From NCBI RefSeq assembly GCF_007859755.1, contig NZ_SJPF01000002.1:267729-331728 (forward strand): DNA of 64,000 nucleotides, read 5' to 3'. Of the stretch, positions 28,079 through 36,226 are shown piece after piece (within the stretch, counting starts at the first letter, position 1; every line of letters begins with the position of its first letter). The notes under the pieces were generated by a model that had not been told where the DNA came from, made no database searches, and was given only the letters and a program-made list of their open reading frames with translations. The translations under genes and the position numbers were made by a program. This DNA is from Blastopirellula retiformator (GTDB lineage: Bacteria > Planctomycetota > Planctomycetia > Pirellulales > Pirellulaceae).

Positions 28079-30185
28079 GTGCGGGAATCGGGGATTCTTC
28101 AATCTTGCTTGCGGTGGCGACCTCCAACGAACTCCATTTTGACAAGTTCTTTCCCGATGGAGTTTCGATAGTCATGGTTTCAATCGGCTGGCCGTCCATG
28201 TCCTTCGCCGTGGCATTGCTTTCGATGGTCACGGCCCGGCAGATGGTTTTTTGGCCGCTCTTGTACCTGCCGTCCGTGGTCGGGACGGTTTCCCAATGGC
28301 AGGTGATGCGGTCAATCAGGCTGCGGATGGCTTCGGCTTTTTGGATGTAGCTGCCCTTTTCGATGGACTCCTTGACTTGGGCCTGCTTCTCCCGCAACAA
28401 GTTCACTTCGGCGTGAACTTCACTCCACCATGCCATAAAATCAGGGGCCGACGTTGCCGCTTCGATTTCCCGGCTCAGTTGGGCAATGCGGTCGTTGTAG
28501 GTGTCGATGATAAATTGGTCTTTGTCTTTCATGGCCATCAGTTCCAAAGTCAGCCGCTTTCGTTCATCCATCTTGTCCTGAACTGCCGACTGATTTTGCT
28601 CCATGTCCTCCTTGACCATCTGGCAGTAGAGTTCCAGATAGTCGCCGTCCGTTGTGATGATGAGATTGCGTTCGTCGTCGTAGTCTACGATAACTTCCAC
28701 ATCACCTACCCGGTTCATCCCTTCGTTCAACTGGCTCTCAAAGTAGCTTTCGATTTCCAACACGATGTACTCGAACCGAAGCTCTTTCAGCCATTCTTCG
28801 GTAGCCAACTTTTCCAACAACTTCTTGCTTTCAACAGCTTTGCCCAATGTGTCGATCCGCTGGCCAATGGCATCAAGATATTGGCCAATGAACCACTCCG
28901 CTTCCTTGAACGTCAGCTTCTTGTCGGTATGGTCAGGATGTTTGACCTTGAAGTGTTTGCCTTGACTATTTCCCGCCAATTTGAGGCCGCTTTCCTCATC
29001 CCACCACAAGCCGCCCAACCAGAGTTGTTCACTTCGGGGCGACCGCTTCGGGGTCGCTTGCTTTCGGTCTTCCAGCTTGGTTTGAATGCGGTCGAACAAT
29101 TCAGGATCAATGAATGGCTCGAAAACCTCATCGTCAGGTTGGAACCATTCTTCCCGGTCGTGTTGGCGATATGCACCCTTCGTGTCTTCTTCGGTTTCGA
29201 CAATCAGACCACTTTCCAGATGACGGAACGTGGATTGGCTGGTTCGGTTCCATGCAGGGCGTCCGACAAGAACCGTGTTGGCCAAGAGGCCGTCAATGAA
29301 CGCCGAATACCAATGGTCGGAATGAACCGGCTTGATGCCTTCGGCGTTCAACTGCTTGGCAATTTGGTAGGTCTTCCAACCAACATCGAACCATTCGCAG
29401 ATGCGGCGTAGCGTGTCCACTCTCTCTTGCCTGATGGACGGTGAGTAAAACAGCCGGTCGGATGAGTCCTTTGACGGTCGGTGGCGAACTTCGTTGTCGG
29501 GCATGATGCCGTTGGGGTCTTTCTCAATCTCGTTGCCATACCGCTCGACTTCAACATATTCCCCGGCATCATTCAGGGTGTACTTAATGCGGCAGTCCCA
29601 ACTATCTTCGACCATTCGCCACTTCTCTTGGCCATCTTTGCCGATGCAAACCACATCGAACCCGTAAACCAGATACTTGGAGCCAACATACTCACCCAAG
29701 ACAGCCCGGCGACGTTTCCCGAACAGAACTCGCTCGGCTTTGTCAATTTGCTCTTGGCGAGATTGGCAGGCGGCGACGGCGTTCAAGATGGCGGTTTCCA
29801 TGTCGCCCTTGCTGCGGTCTTTGCCATCAATGACCGTGATGAGCCGAACCCCATCCCGTTTCAAGACGGTGATGAAGTACCCAAGTTCATCACTGTCGGC
29901 GGTTCCAAATCGGTCGAGACGTTGAACAAGGATCATGTTCGGTTTCAGGGTTTCGATGTCGTTCAACATCGCCTGAAATGAACGTCGCTGGTCGGACTTG
30001 TGCCGCTTCTGATAGTCGCCGTATTGAGCGATGATTTCGATGCCGTGGTCAGCGGCGTACTGGTGGATCATCCTGACCTGTTCATCGACTTCTTGACTTG
30101 GGGTTGAAACTCGAATGTAGATGAAGGCCGTCAGTTTGATGGTGGCGGTCGGAGTGCTTGTATTATCTTTCGTCTTGGTGGTCAT
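27993..30185 (-). CDS. Large serine recombinase
   Basis: A 730-residue site-specific recombinase. The N-terminal resolvase domain has the catalytic serine in YIRVSTPSQEVDEQ (Ser27) and the family arginines in VQRLDRF. The Recombinase domain follows (GWKTYQIAKQLNAEGIKPVH), then a long C-terminal DNA-binding part with coiled coil (residues about 520-640). Such enzymes integrate and excise phages and other elements. The gene overlaps the small resolvase gene by ATGA. Its last codons are encoded in the element's boundary repeat, so the native C-terminus may have been altered by insertion. Confidence 0.9.
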   Translation of the reverse strand: MTTKTKDNTSTPTATIKLTAFIYIRVSTPSQEVDEQVRMIHQYAADHGIEIIAQYGDYQKRHKSDQRRSFQAMLNDIETLKPNMILVQRLDRFGTADSDELGYFITVLKRDGVRLITVIDGKDRSKGDMETAILNAVAACQSRQEQIDKAERVLFGKRRRAVLGEYVGSKYLVYGFDVVCIGKDGQEKWRMVEDSWDCRIKYTLNDAGEYVEVERYGNEIEKDPNGIMPDNEVRHRPSKDSSDRLFYSPSIRQERVDTLRRICEWFDVGWKTYQIAKQLNAEGIKPVHSDHWYSAFIDGLLANTVLVGRPAWNRTSQSTFRHLESGLIVETEEDTKGAYRQHDREEWFQPDDEVFEPFIDPELFDRIQTKLEDRKQATPKRSPRSEQLWLGGLWWDEESGLKLAGNSQGKHFKVKHPDHTDKKLTFKEAEWFIGQYLDAIGQRIDTLGKAVESKKLLEKLATEEWLKELRFEYIVLEIESYFESQLNEGMNRVGDVEVIVDYDDERNLIITTDGDYLELYCQMVKEDMEQNQSAVQDKMDERKRLTLELMAMKDKDQFIIDTYNDRIAQLSREIEAATSAPDFMAWWSEVHAEVNLLREKQAQVKESIEKGSYIQKAEAIRSLIDRITCHWETVPTTDGRYKSGQKTICRAVTIESNATAKDMDGQPIETMTIETPSGKNLSKWSSLEVATASKIEESPIPAPLFPTVLFRDSSEASVFHSSGVAKSPRF

Positions 30186-30769
30186 GCTGCTTCCTTGCCC
30201 AAATATCGGAACACCGTCCGCTCACTCACGCCAAGAGCCGTGGCGATTTCGGCGGCGGTCAATCCCTTGTCTCTAAGTTCCTTAGCACGGTCAGGTGTCT
30301 TCTTTGTCGTGCCGGGTTTGCGGCCCTTGTAGATGCCCTTTTTCTTGGCCACTTCGATGCCTGCCGCTTGCCGTTCCTTGCGGTATTCCCACTCGATTTC
30401 GGCCAGCCCCAAGAGTAGGGCGGCGAGCGTTCGCCCGATGGCTCCATTGAACTCAATCTGCTGGGTCACAACGACGATTTTCAGACCACGTTCGGCCCAA
30501 TCCGCAAGGATGGTCACACCATCCCGTAGACGCCGGGACAACCGATCCAGCTTCCACAATACCACGGTTTTTACCTTGCCGTGGAAAATGTCGGCTTGGA
30601 GCCGGTCGAACTCTGGCCGTTTTGTGGTTCTGCCGCTTTCCTTGTCGGAGTACCACTCGACCTGCTTGGGGTCGATGCCGTTGGCGTCCAGCCACTTCTG
30701 GATTTCGGCCCGCTGGCTGTCGTCCTTCTGGCGGCGGCTGGAAACCCGAACGTAACAAGCGATGGTCAT
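30182..30769 (-). CDS. Small serine resolvase/invertase
   Basis: A 195-residue resolvase: catalytic Ser10 in CYVRVSSRRQ, arginine region LWKLDRLSRRLRDG, and a C-terminal helix-turn-helix (LTAAEIATALGVSERTVFRY). An AGGAGA ribosome-binding site precedes the ATG. Full length for the family. It is the first gene of an operon with the large serine recombinase. Possession of two different serine recombinases suggests one for integration and one for resolution or DNA inversion. Confidence 0.9.
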   Translation of the reverse strand: MTIACYVRVSSRRQKDDSQRAEIQKWLDANGIDPKQVEWYSDKESGRTTKRPEFDRLQADIFHGKVKTVVLWKLDRLSRRLRDGVTILADWAERGLKIVVVTQQIEFNGAIGRTLAALLLGLAEIEWEYRKERQAAGIEVAKKKGIYKGRKPGTTKKTPDRAKELRDKGLTAAEIATALGVSERTVFRYLGKEAA

Positions 30770-31016
30770 GTCTACGGTTCTCCTTTCGTTCGGAGTATTC
30801 TACCGGGATGGGAGAACCTGTCAAGTAGGGTAAAGGCCAAGTGTCTGATTTCCAATGGCTCTCGGAGACGGGTTTCGGCGGGATTTTTTAACCGTTTTTT
30901 GGGCAGACCCTTGTTGTCAGGCCGGGCGGGGGGTATCCTGTACACCAAGTCTGAGCAAGATCGTGTGAGGGGAGTTCCTTCATTCGCACTTGCTCCCAAC
31001 TTTTCGGAGGTTCGAG

Positions 31017-31481
31017 ATGCAACGCATGATGAACGCTGGTCTTGCCACAGTGGCGATGCTTTTGTTGCTGCTTTCTGCTGGCATGGTTTCCGCTGCGGAG
31101 AAGATCACGACTGTCCAAGTGAAAGCCCACACAACCACGGACGACAAAGAAGATTCTCAATTTGAAGTTGTCGTCAAACAAGGTCAAACCGAAATTCTCC
31201 ATCTCAAGCGTGGGGCTGGAGAAGACTGGAACAATGGTGACAAACAAGAATTCAATGAGAAACTCGATGTTGACGTGAATGGTCAAAACATCGAAATCAT
31301 CTGTGCTTTACAAGATGGGGATTACGGACGATCGAACCATTGGAACTGCACTATCACGGTCACAATTCGGACTTCTGAAGGGCGTGAAATCAAGGTCGAG
31401 AAGCAATGTGCCTTCCGAACTAAAGCCAGTCGTCGTCGTCACGAGATCAACTTTGGTACGCACAAATTCGGCTCGAAGTAG
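31017..31481 (+). CDS. Secreted protein with possible PLAT-like fold
   Basis: A 154-residue protein with a clear signal peptide (NAGLATVAMLLLLLSAGMVS) and CGGAGG eight bases before the ATG. The mature part (TVQVKAHTTTDDKEDSQFEV, then EDWNNGDKQEFNEKLDVDV) has the spacing of a PLAT/LH2 beta-sandwich, but similarity is weak. The C-terminus is basic. It is divergently transcribed from the recombinase genes and appears to be cargo of the element. Confidence 0.55.
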   Translation: MQRMMNAGLATVAMLLLLLSAGMVSAAEKITTVQVKAHTTTDDKEDSQFEVVVKQGQTEILHLKRGAGEDWNNGDKQEFNEKLDVDVNGQNIEIICALQDGDYGRSNHWNCTITVTIRTSEGREIKVEKQCAFRTKASRRRHEINFGTHKFGSK

Positions 31482-31627
31482 TAGCTTGGTGCGAACAAGA
31501 ATGAACAAGAATCTCTCGCCGTATGAGACGACGAGGACAAAAGGAAAAAAACCTAGATGAGACGGTTTTGCATTAGGCCAATGGCAGAAGTCATTGGCCT
31601 TTCTTGTTTGGCACGAACGCACATTGA

Positions 31628-31858
31628 TTACAGGGCGTGTGGCTTGATCCTGTTGACGGTCATGTTTGGAACAATCTGCGAAACCTTTGGGATGGTTGGT
31701 CTAAACGGCGTTGGCGGTTTCTTCAGCATCAGGTTCCGTCGCTGCTGGTTGGTCATGCCGGTGGTATTGATGCGGGGCATTCCTACCCACCGGAGCTTGT
31801 CGGGAACCAACAGACCTTCTCTCCATTGAACATACTCGCTGAACGTCTTGAACTTCAT
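31628..31858 (-). CDS. Small conserved protein, unknown function
   Basis: A 76-residue protein (FSEYVQWREGLLVPDKLRWV, then GMPRINTTGMTNQQRRNL). I recall similar short proteins with an N-terminal WLxxREG(L/V) segment and a SRINP-like motif in planctomycetes, with no known function. The open frame extends upstream, but that part has repetitive non-coding character, so the internal ATG is preferred. No good ribosome-binding site is visible. Confidence 0.5.
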   Translation of the reverse strand: MKFKTFSEYVQWREGLLVPDKLRWVGMPRINTTGMTNQQRRNLMLKKPPTPFRPTIPKVSQIVPNMTVNRIKPHAL

Positions 31859-32086
31859 GCGAGTATTTAGGGCGGTGACCACGAATAAAAAGAAACCCGA
31901 CCGTAGCCGATGGAGAGGCCGGGGGCATGGAACCGCTTTGAGAGTTTTTTGCAGAGAGTTCTTCCATTGTTTATTCTGCAACACAAGCGGGTCAGGCCAG
32001 CCCCGTTGGGAACTACATACAACACTCCTACAACGGCTTCCAAGTCGGCTCATGGCTTGAAGTTCCAGTGGGAACAGCAAACACTG

Positions 32087-32923
32087 CTAATAACGCCATT
32101 CTCCCGTCCAGTCTGTCGCTATTAGTGAGTCAATCCAGTCCTGAATGGCGGGCGTGTCCGACCAATAACCGAATGAGCGTCTGATTTTCACCAAAGGATA
32201 GTAGCCGCCGATCCATTCATGGACGTACTCGGCAAGGCGTCCCACGTTCGGGTCTTCAAGTCCTTTGGCAATCCGCTGTTCTGTGGCCTTGATGTCGTCC
32301 CAAAGCTTCGTCTTGCTCTTGCCCTGCTCCCAAAAGTCGCCAATCGTGCCGATCTTGCGGAATGGTAGATTGGGCTTGAACAACAGCCGCTTGTGGCGGT
32401 ACAGGTCATTCACCAATTTGCCCTTCTTGGTGCGGCCCTTCACTTTGGCTTTGACGATGTAATAGGCCAACCGCCATTCGTTGATGATTGGTTCCACCCG
32501 CTTTCGCCACTTCACCAACTTCCTTGATGGCATGGCTTCGTCGATGGCCTTTTTCAGTTCTTTTTCGCTGATGTGGTTTTTGACGATGATGTGGTAATGA
32601 ACCTTGTTCAAGCTGTTCGGTTCACGCACCCACAAGCAGACGATTCCCCGCTCTTTCAACTTCCGTTTGGCTTTGTCCCACATGGGGCCGATGTCTTTGG
32701 CTGGCAGTTCTTCATTCAGATTGATGTGAACTGCCCAAGTGTAGGGCCGCTTCATCATCTGGCGGTTTTTCAGAATGCACATCGCCCATTGCTTGGCTTC
32801 GTTGATGTATCCGAGGGTGGAGTCTGTCCATCCCTTCGGTTTGTACTGACTCGGCTTGCTGTAAACCGGGTCTGTTTGGTAGATTTTGGGTTGTTGATTA
32901 CTACTATACTGCACAAGGTTCAC
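32087..32923 (-). CDS. HUH-type replication initiator-like protein
   Basis: A 278-residue basic protein. The segment NKVHYHIIVKN contains an HUH metal-binding motif (His109-Tyr-His111). A downstream tyrosine-lysine helix, WRLAYYIVKAKVKG, is placed as in rolling-circle replication initiators and relaxases. An N-terminal strand (TWAVHINLN) could supply motif I. These features support a nicking endonuclease of the Rep type, related to those of small plasmids or inoviruses. In an element with serine recombinases it would allow replication or mobilisation of the excised circle. Confidence 0.6.
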   Translation of the reverse strand: MNLVQYSSNQQPKIYQTDPVYSKPSQYKPKGWTDSTLGYINEAKQWAMCILKNRQMMKRPYTWAVHINLNEELPAKDIGPMWDKAKRKLKERGIVCLWVREPNSLNKVHYHIIVKNHISEKELKKAIDEAMPSRKLVKWRKRVEPIINEWRLAYYIVKAKVKGRTKKGKLVNDLYRHKRLLFKPNLPFRKIGTIGDFWEQGKSKTKLWDDIKATEQRIAKGLEDPNVGRLAEYVHEWIGGYYPLVKIRRSFGYWSDTPAIQDWIDSLIATDWTGEWRY

Positions 32924-32959
32924 CGTCGTCTGCTGACTGCTTCAAGGTAGGCGATTTTC

Positions 32960-32994
32960 AAGACCATGCCGCCCCGAAGCGGCATGGTCTTTTT
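32960..32994. terminator. Intrinsic terminator
   Basis: AAGACCATGCCGC pairs perfectly with GCGGCATGGTCTT across a CCCGAA loop, followed by a T tract. It lies just upstream (5') of the HUH protein gene, so it ends transcription coming from outside toward the gene or from the opposite side. Confidence 0.75.
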
Positions 32995-33394
32995 GCTTCC
33001 ATCGCTCCCCTATGATAGTCTCCCTCTGTTGATTTTCGCTCGTCCCGTTGTCGTGTTGTTCCCTTATACTATTGTGGTAGCCACCCCTGTCCCGAACCAA
33101 GACGGCGAAACCGGGCAGAAAGCCCCAAGAAGGCTGCTGGCTGGCTCCCTGTGGGCTTGAATGACCGGGGCCGGGAATTGGGGGGCCGTCCGTGGCGATG
33201 GGAACCTCATGCGGCGGCTCTGGTGATGGTCATGTTGAACATCCCACGCACAAACAACCGGGGATGAGCCAAGACCCACCGAACCCGATCATGACTTTCG
33301 GAACTCCATCCCAATGATGTTCGGCACCCACAAACGTATCAAAACGCCTGTTTGGCATGGCGCAAATTTCGTGCCGAACATCATTGAGTTCTTT

Positions 33395-33500
33395 CCTTTC
33401 TTACCGTGTTCTCCCGTCATTTATCCGTGGCCTCCGTGTTCCATTCTTCACGAAGCACGAAAAAGCGCAACTTCAAAACTTGCGCGTCGGGCTACTATTC
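33395..33500. repeat. Right boundary repeat of serine-recombinase element
   Basis: Inverted counterpart of 27968-28078: CCTTTCTTACCGTG, GGCCTCCGTGTTCCATTCTT and GGGCTACTATTC occur in mirror order. The intervening sequences diverge. Between 32995 and 33395 I see no gene. Confidence 0.6.
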
Positions 33501-33592
33501 GAAAAAAAGCCGGGCCGCAAACGCTTCTAGGAGGCAGGACTAGAGAACGTCTATGGCCCGGACACACACGGAATACGGTACTGGGCGATCGT

Positions 33593-34480
33593 CTACTTGG
33601 CGACGGTCGCTTTGCTGAACTGGAGCGTGCCGATCGCGGCCGACGGGGTGAAGGTGAATTTCGTCGCCGAGGCGATTTCCAACTTTCCTTCTAGGCGGAC
33701 CCCTTCGCCCGCGACCAGTTGCAGTTGGTCGCCGTTGATCGAGAACTTGCCGCTCGACTTGGTTTGTTTGCCCGACTTAATGTAGACGAGCTGGAACTTG
33801 TCGCCGGCGTCAAAGCGGATGGCGATCGCTTCGGTCTTTGACTTCGCGGCGCTCCACGAGCCGATCAGCGAGCTGGTCGTTAGCTTTGGTGCTGCGGTCG
33901 AGGTCGGCGTCGTTTTCGGATTGCCGCCGGGCAACTGCCACAGGTCCGACGTATCCTTTGCGAGCACCGCCAGGCGGTTGATCTGATCCCGCAGCTTCTG
34001 CCCGGTCATCGATTCGTTCGGCACGATGTGGTACAGCTCGGTTCGCTTCCGCTCGGTGCTGAAGGTGAAGACCGACGGAGCATGTTTCTGATTCGCTTCG
34101 AGCAACTTCAGCAGTTGCTTCGAGCTGAGCTTGGATTCGTCTTTCAGTGTGCTTAGCGGGATGGTCACTCCCAGCGTCAGCTCGTCTTCCGAGATGGTGA
34201 CCAGCACGCTGAAGGCCCAGTCGTCCAAGGTCTTTTTTGTCAAAATCACCCGCGGGCTCACCACTTTGCTCTCGAAGCCGGCCGCAGTCAGCATCTCGTT
34301 GAGACTTTCGATCGAAGTGACCCGGGTGATCGGAGTGGCGGTCGTGGTCGGCTTGGCCGAACCGTCGACAAAGACCGAACCAGACTGGACGCCGGAGAAC
34401 AGGTCGTTTTCGTCCGCCAAGCCGACCGTCGCGAAGCACGCGATCAGGCCGCAAACCAGGGGGGTGATCGTTTTGAACAT
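33593..34480 (-). CDS. Secreted hypothetical protein with tandem domains
   Basis: A 295-residue protein with a signal peptide (ITPLVCGLIACFATVGLA). Residues about 50-175 (TSIESLNEMLTAAGFESKVV, then LLEANQKHAPSVFTFS) resemble the YbjN/type-III-chaperone-like fold. After a Thr/Pro linker, residues 205-295 (SLIGSWSAAKSKTEAIAIRF, then SGKFSINGDQLQLV) form a small beta-barrel of the kind seen in planctomycete lipocalin-like tails. Function unknown. Single gene, facing away from the Gly/Tyr-rich protein gene. Confidence 0.65.
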   Translation of the reverse strand: MFKTITPLVCGLIACFATVGLADENDLFSGVQSGSVFVDGSAKPTTTATPITRVTSIESLNEMLTAAGFESKVVSPRVILTKKTLDDWAFSVLVTISEDELTLGVTIPLSTLKDESKLSSKQLLKLLEANQKHAPSVFTFSTERKRTELYHIVPNESMTGQKLRDQINRLAVLAKDTSDLWQLPGGNPKTTPTSTAAPKLTTSSLIGSWSAAKSKTEAIAIRFDAGDKFQLVYIKSGKQTKSSGKFSINGDQLQLVAGEGVRLEGKLEIASATKFTFTPSAAIGTLQFSKATVAK

Positions 34481-34805
34481 GGCTCTACCTGTAGTGGAAA
34501 CGTGTGTGTGTTTGCGAGTTTTTAAGGGCTCTAACCTGCAAAGCGTGCCTGGGCACGGTTTGTTACACGAAATCTTTCAGCTCGGGGGGGATGGCCTGCG
34601 GGAGGCGGATTTCGGGCCGCTGCGCCACGCCCCTAGTAAATAAGGTCTCAGCCAGAAAGGCCGACAGAAGTTTTCAGAAAAGGGCGTAACAAATCGCCGG
34701 GGCCGTCGCTTTGCAGGGTATCAACGCACCACAGCGGTCAACTGAAACACCGGCGAGTCAGTTGCCTTCTAACCCACCAAAATCGCCAGTTTGAGGAAAT
34801 TTGAG
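34481..34805. promoter_or_regulatory. Leader shared with the paralogue upstream region at 38783
   Basis: From about 34687 (GTAACAAATCGCC, then GCTTTGCAGGGTATC and GGTCAACTGAAA) the sequence is clearly related to 38783-38860 upstream of the paralogous gene. Promoter and leader were therefore duplicated with the gene. The rest of the gap holds nothing I recognise. Confidence 0.55.
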
Positions 34806-35192
34806 ATGTTGAAGAAAGTCCTGTTCGCGATCGTCCCCATGTTCCTGTTCACCGTCGCCGTGCGAGCCGATGACGCCTTTAGCCTGAACTTGGACAGCAT
34901 CAAGGACGCTGACGTGTCGATCGTTGAAGAAGGTTTGGACCTGGATGTCGATCAGCTGGTCGCCGACGCTGGCAGCGTTAGCGAAGACGAAGCGATCGAA
35001 GCCTGCTTCCGGGGCTATCGCGGTCATCGCGGCTATGGTTATCGCGGTTACGGTTACCGCAGCTATGGCCACGGCTGCTACCGGAACTACCACAACTACG
35101 GCTGCTACCGTCCGTACTACTGCCACCGCCCGGTTTACTACGCTCCGGTTTATCACACCCCGTGCTACACCAGCTACTGGGGTTGCCACTAA
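34806..35192 (+). CDS. Gly/Tyr/Cys-rich secreted protein, paralogue 1
   Basis: A 128-residue protein with signal peptide (VLFAIVPMFLFTVAVRA). An acidic segment containing SVSEDEAIEACFRG follows. The C-terminal half is very rich in Tyr, Gly, His and Cys (YGYRGYGYRSYGHGCYRNY and YYCHRPVYYAPVY), ending TSYWGCH. Start chosen at the ATG with GAGGA upstream. The repetitive aromatic tail suggests a structural, possibly metal-binding or disulfide-crosslinked surface protein. It has its own terminator and a paralogue at 38898-39269. Confidence 0.75.
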   Translation: MLKKVLFAIVPMFLFTVAVRADDAFSLNLDSIKDADVSIVEEGLDLDVDQLVADAGSVSEDEAIEACFRGYRGHRGYGYRGYGYRSYGHGCYRNYHNYGCYRPYYCHRPVYYAPVYHTPCYTSYWGCH

Positions 35193-35225
35193 GAAGCGAC
35201 TCCGAGACGTGAAGTAAACGAACGA

Positions 35226-35260
35226 AGCCCGGCGACCAACTAGGTCGCCGGGCTTTTTTT
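35226..35260 (+). terminator. Intrinsic terminator
   Basis: AGCCCGGCGACC, loop AACTA, then GGTCGCCGGGCT and a run of seven T. Strong stem directly after paralogue 1. Confidence 0.92.
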
Positions 35261-35301
35261 ATGCGCCAACACTAGCCCGCAGCGCAAGGGCTAGTGTTGG
35301 A

Positions 35302-35910
35302 TTACTCTTGCGAGGCCAACACCGTTTGCAGCTGCTTTAGCGTTCGCGTCAGCATGACGCGGATGGCGGCGTCGGTCTTGCCGAGCTTGTTGGCGATATC
35401 TTTGGAGGCCCAGCCTTCGATGTATTTCAGGCGGATCGCTTCGCGCTGATCGTCACGCAAGCCTGACAGGGCCGCCTGCAGCCGCAGTTCGCGGGCATTG
35501 CGGCTGAACGCCTTGCTGGGGGTGGTCATGCTCTTGACCAACAGATTGACCAGGCCAACTTCGCCGTCGCCCCCGCTGGCGGGTCGCCGATCGAGTGATC
35601 TCTCGCGGCCTGCGTCTCGTTTTTGGGCGCCGAAGTGATGGCGGTGGGCGTCGATGATTTTGCGTTCGGCGATCTGACAGAGCCACGAAAACGGATCTTT
35701 GTCGCCGGGAAACTCGGGCGTAATCGCGCGGATCGCTTCGACGCTCGATTCTTGGAAGATATCTTCCGCTTCCACCTTCGATTTTAGCGCCGCTCCGAGC
35801 CGACGATGGATATACGCCATCAATTGCGGCTTGCGGGCTTCGATAAACTTCGCCAGCGCATCAACTTCACCAGCACTAATCTTCGCCAGCAGGGCCGCTT
35901 CGTCGCTCAC
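35302..35910 (-). CDS. ECF-type RNA polymerase sigma factor
   Basis: A 202-residue sigma-70-family protein. Region 2 is visible (LMAYIHRRLGAALKSKVEAE, then DIFQESSVEAIRAI and PFSWLCQIAERKIID). Region 4 is present with its helix-turn-helix (LRDDQREAIRLKYIEGWASK, then DIANKLGKTDAAIRVMLTRT). It belongs to the planctomycete ECF class that is commonly located next to a Ser/Thr kinase, and one lies divergently at 36227. MITE copy C has inserted between the two, in the shared promoter region. Confidence 0.88.
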   Translation of the reverse strand: MSDEAALLAKISAGEVDALAKFIEARKPQLMAYIHRRLGAALKSKVEAEDIFQESSVEAIRAITPEFPGDKDPFSWLCQIAERKIIDAHRHHFGAQKRDAGRERSLDRRPASGGDGEVGLVNLLVKSMTTPSKAFSRNARELRLQAALSGLRDDQREAIRLKYIEGWASKDIANKLGKTDAAIRVMLTRTLKQLQTVLASQE

Positions 35911-35971
35911 GTGTCTATCGCTCCATTGTCCAGGCAGGCAATTTTTCCGCGACTGATATTACCACAATTAG

Positions 35972-36120
35972 CTGCCTGTTGAAAAATGCCCTCGTGGCAT
36001 TTTCCAACCTCGCCAGGCACAGAGCATAGCTCTTCGCGGCTCGCAAAATAACGACTTACGTCGCTATTTTGGGATCGCATCCCTGCGATCCAGCAGCCTG
36101 TTGAGAAAATCAACAGACTG
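35972..36120 (+). mobile_element. 149-bp hairpin MITE, copy C
   Basis: Flanked by TTAG at 35968-35971 and 36121-36124. It sits in the divergent promoter region between the sigma factor and the kinase gene, so it may affect expression of both. Confidence 0.85.
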
Positions 36121-36226
36121 TTAGGCGTAAAACGTGCCCCCTTTTCGAAGTTGTCTTGTCACGGGCTGTAGAGGGGGCGAAAATCGTATCGCCTCGGACA
36201 CTAGGGCGCTTGCGCAGGGATGACGT

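Larger units (their letters stand above)
27968..33500. mobile_element. Putative 5.5-kb integrative element
   Basis: Bounded by imperfect inverted repeats of about 110 bp (27968-28078 and 33395-33500). It contains a large serine recombinase, a small serine resolvase, a secreted protein, a small conserved protein and an HUH-endonuclease replication-like protein. Base and codon use are visibly different from the flanking oxidoreductase and secreted-protein genes. The repeats belong to a dispersed family also seen at 52507-52670, so the exact ends are tentative. Confidence 0.55.

Noticed and set aside
28251-29411. 386-codon plus-strand frame opposite the large serine recombinase
   Set aside because: Antisense shadow of a gene with clear motifs.
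17655-36120. Repeat copies as CRISPR or attachment sites
   Set aside because: Copies are kilobases apart, with hairpins and target duplications, so a MITE explains them better. No cas genes or regular spacers exist in the window.
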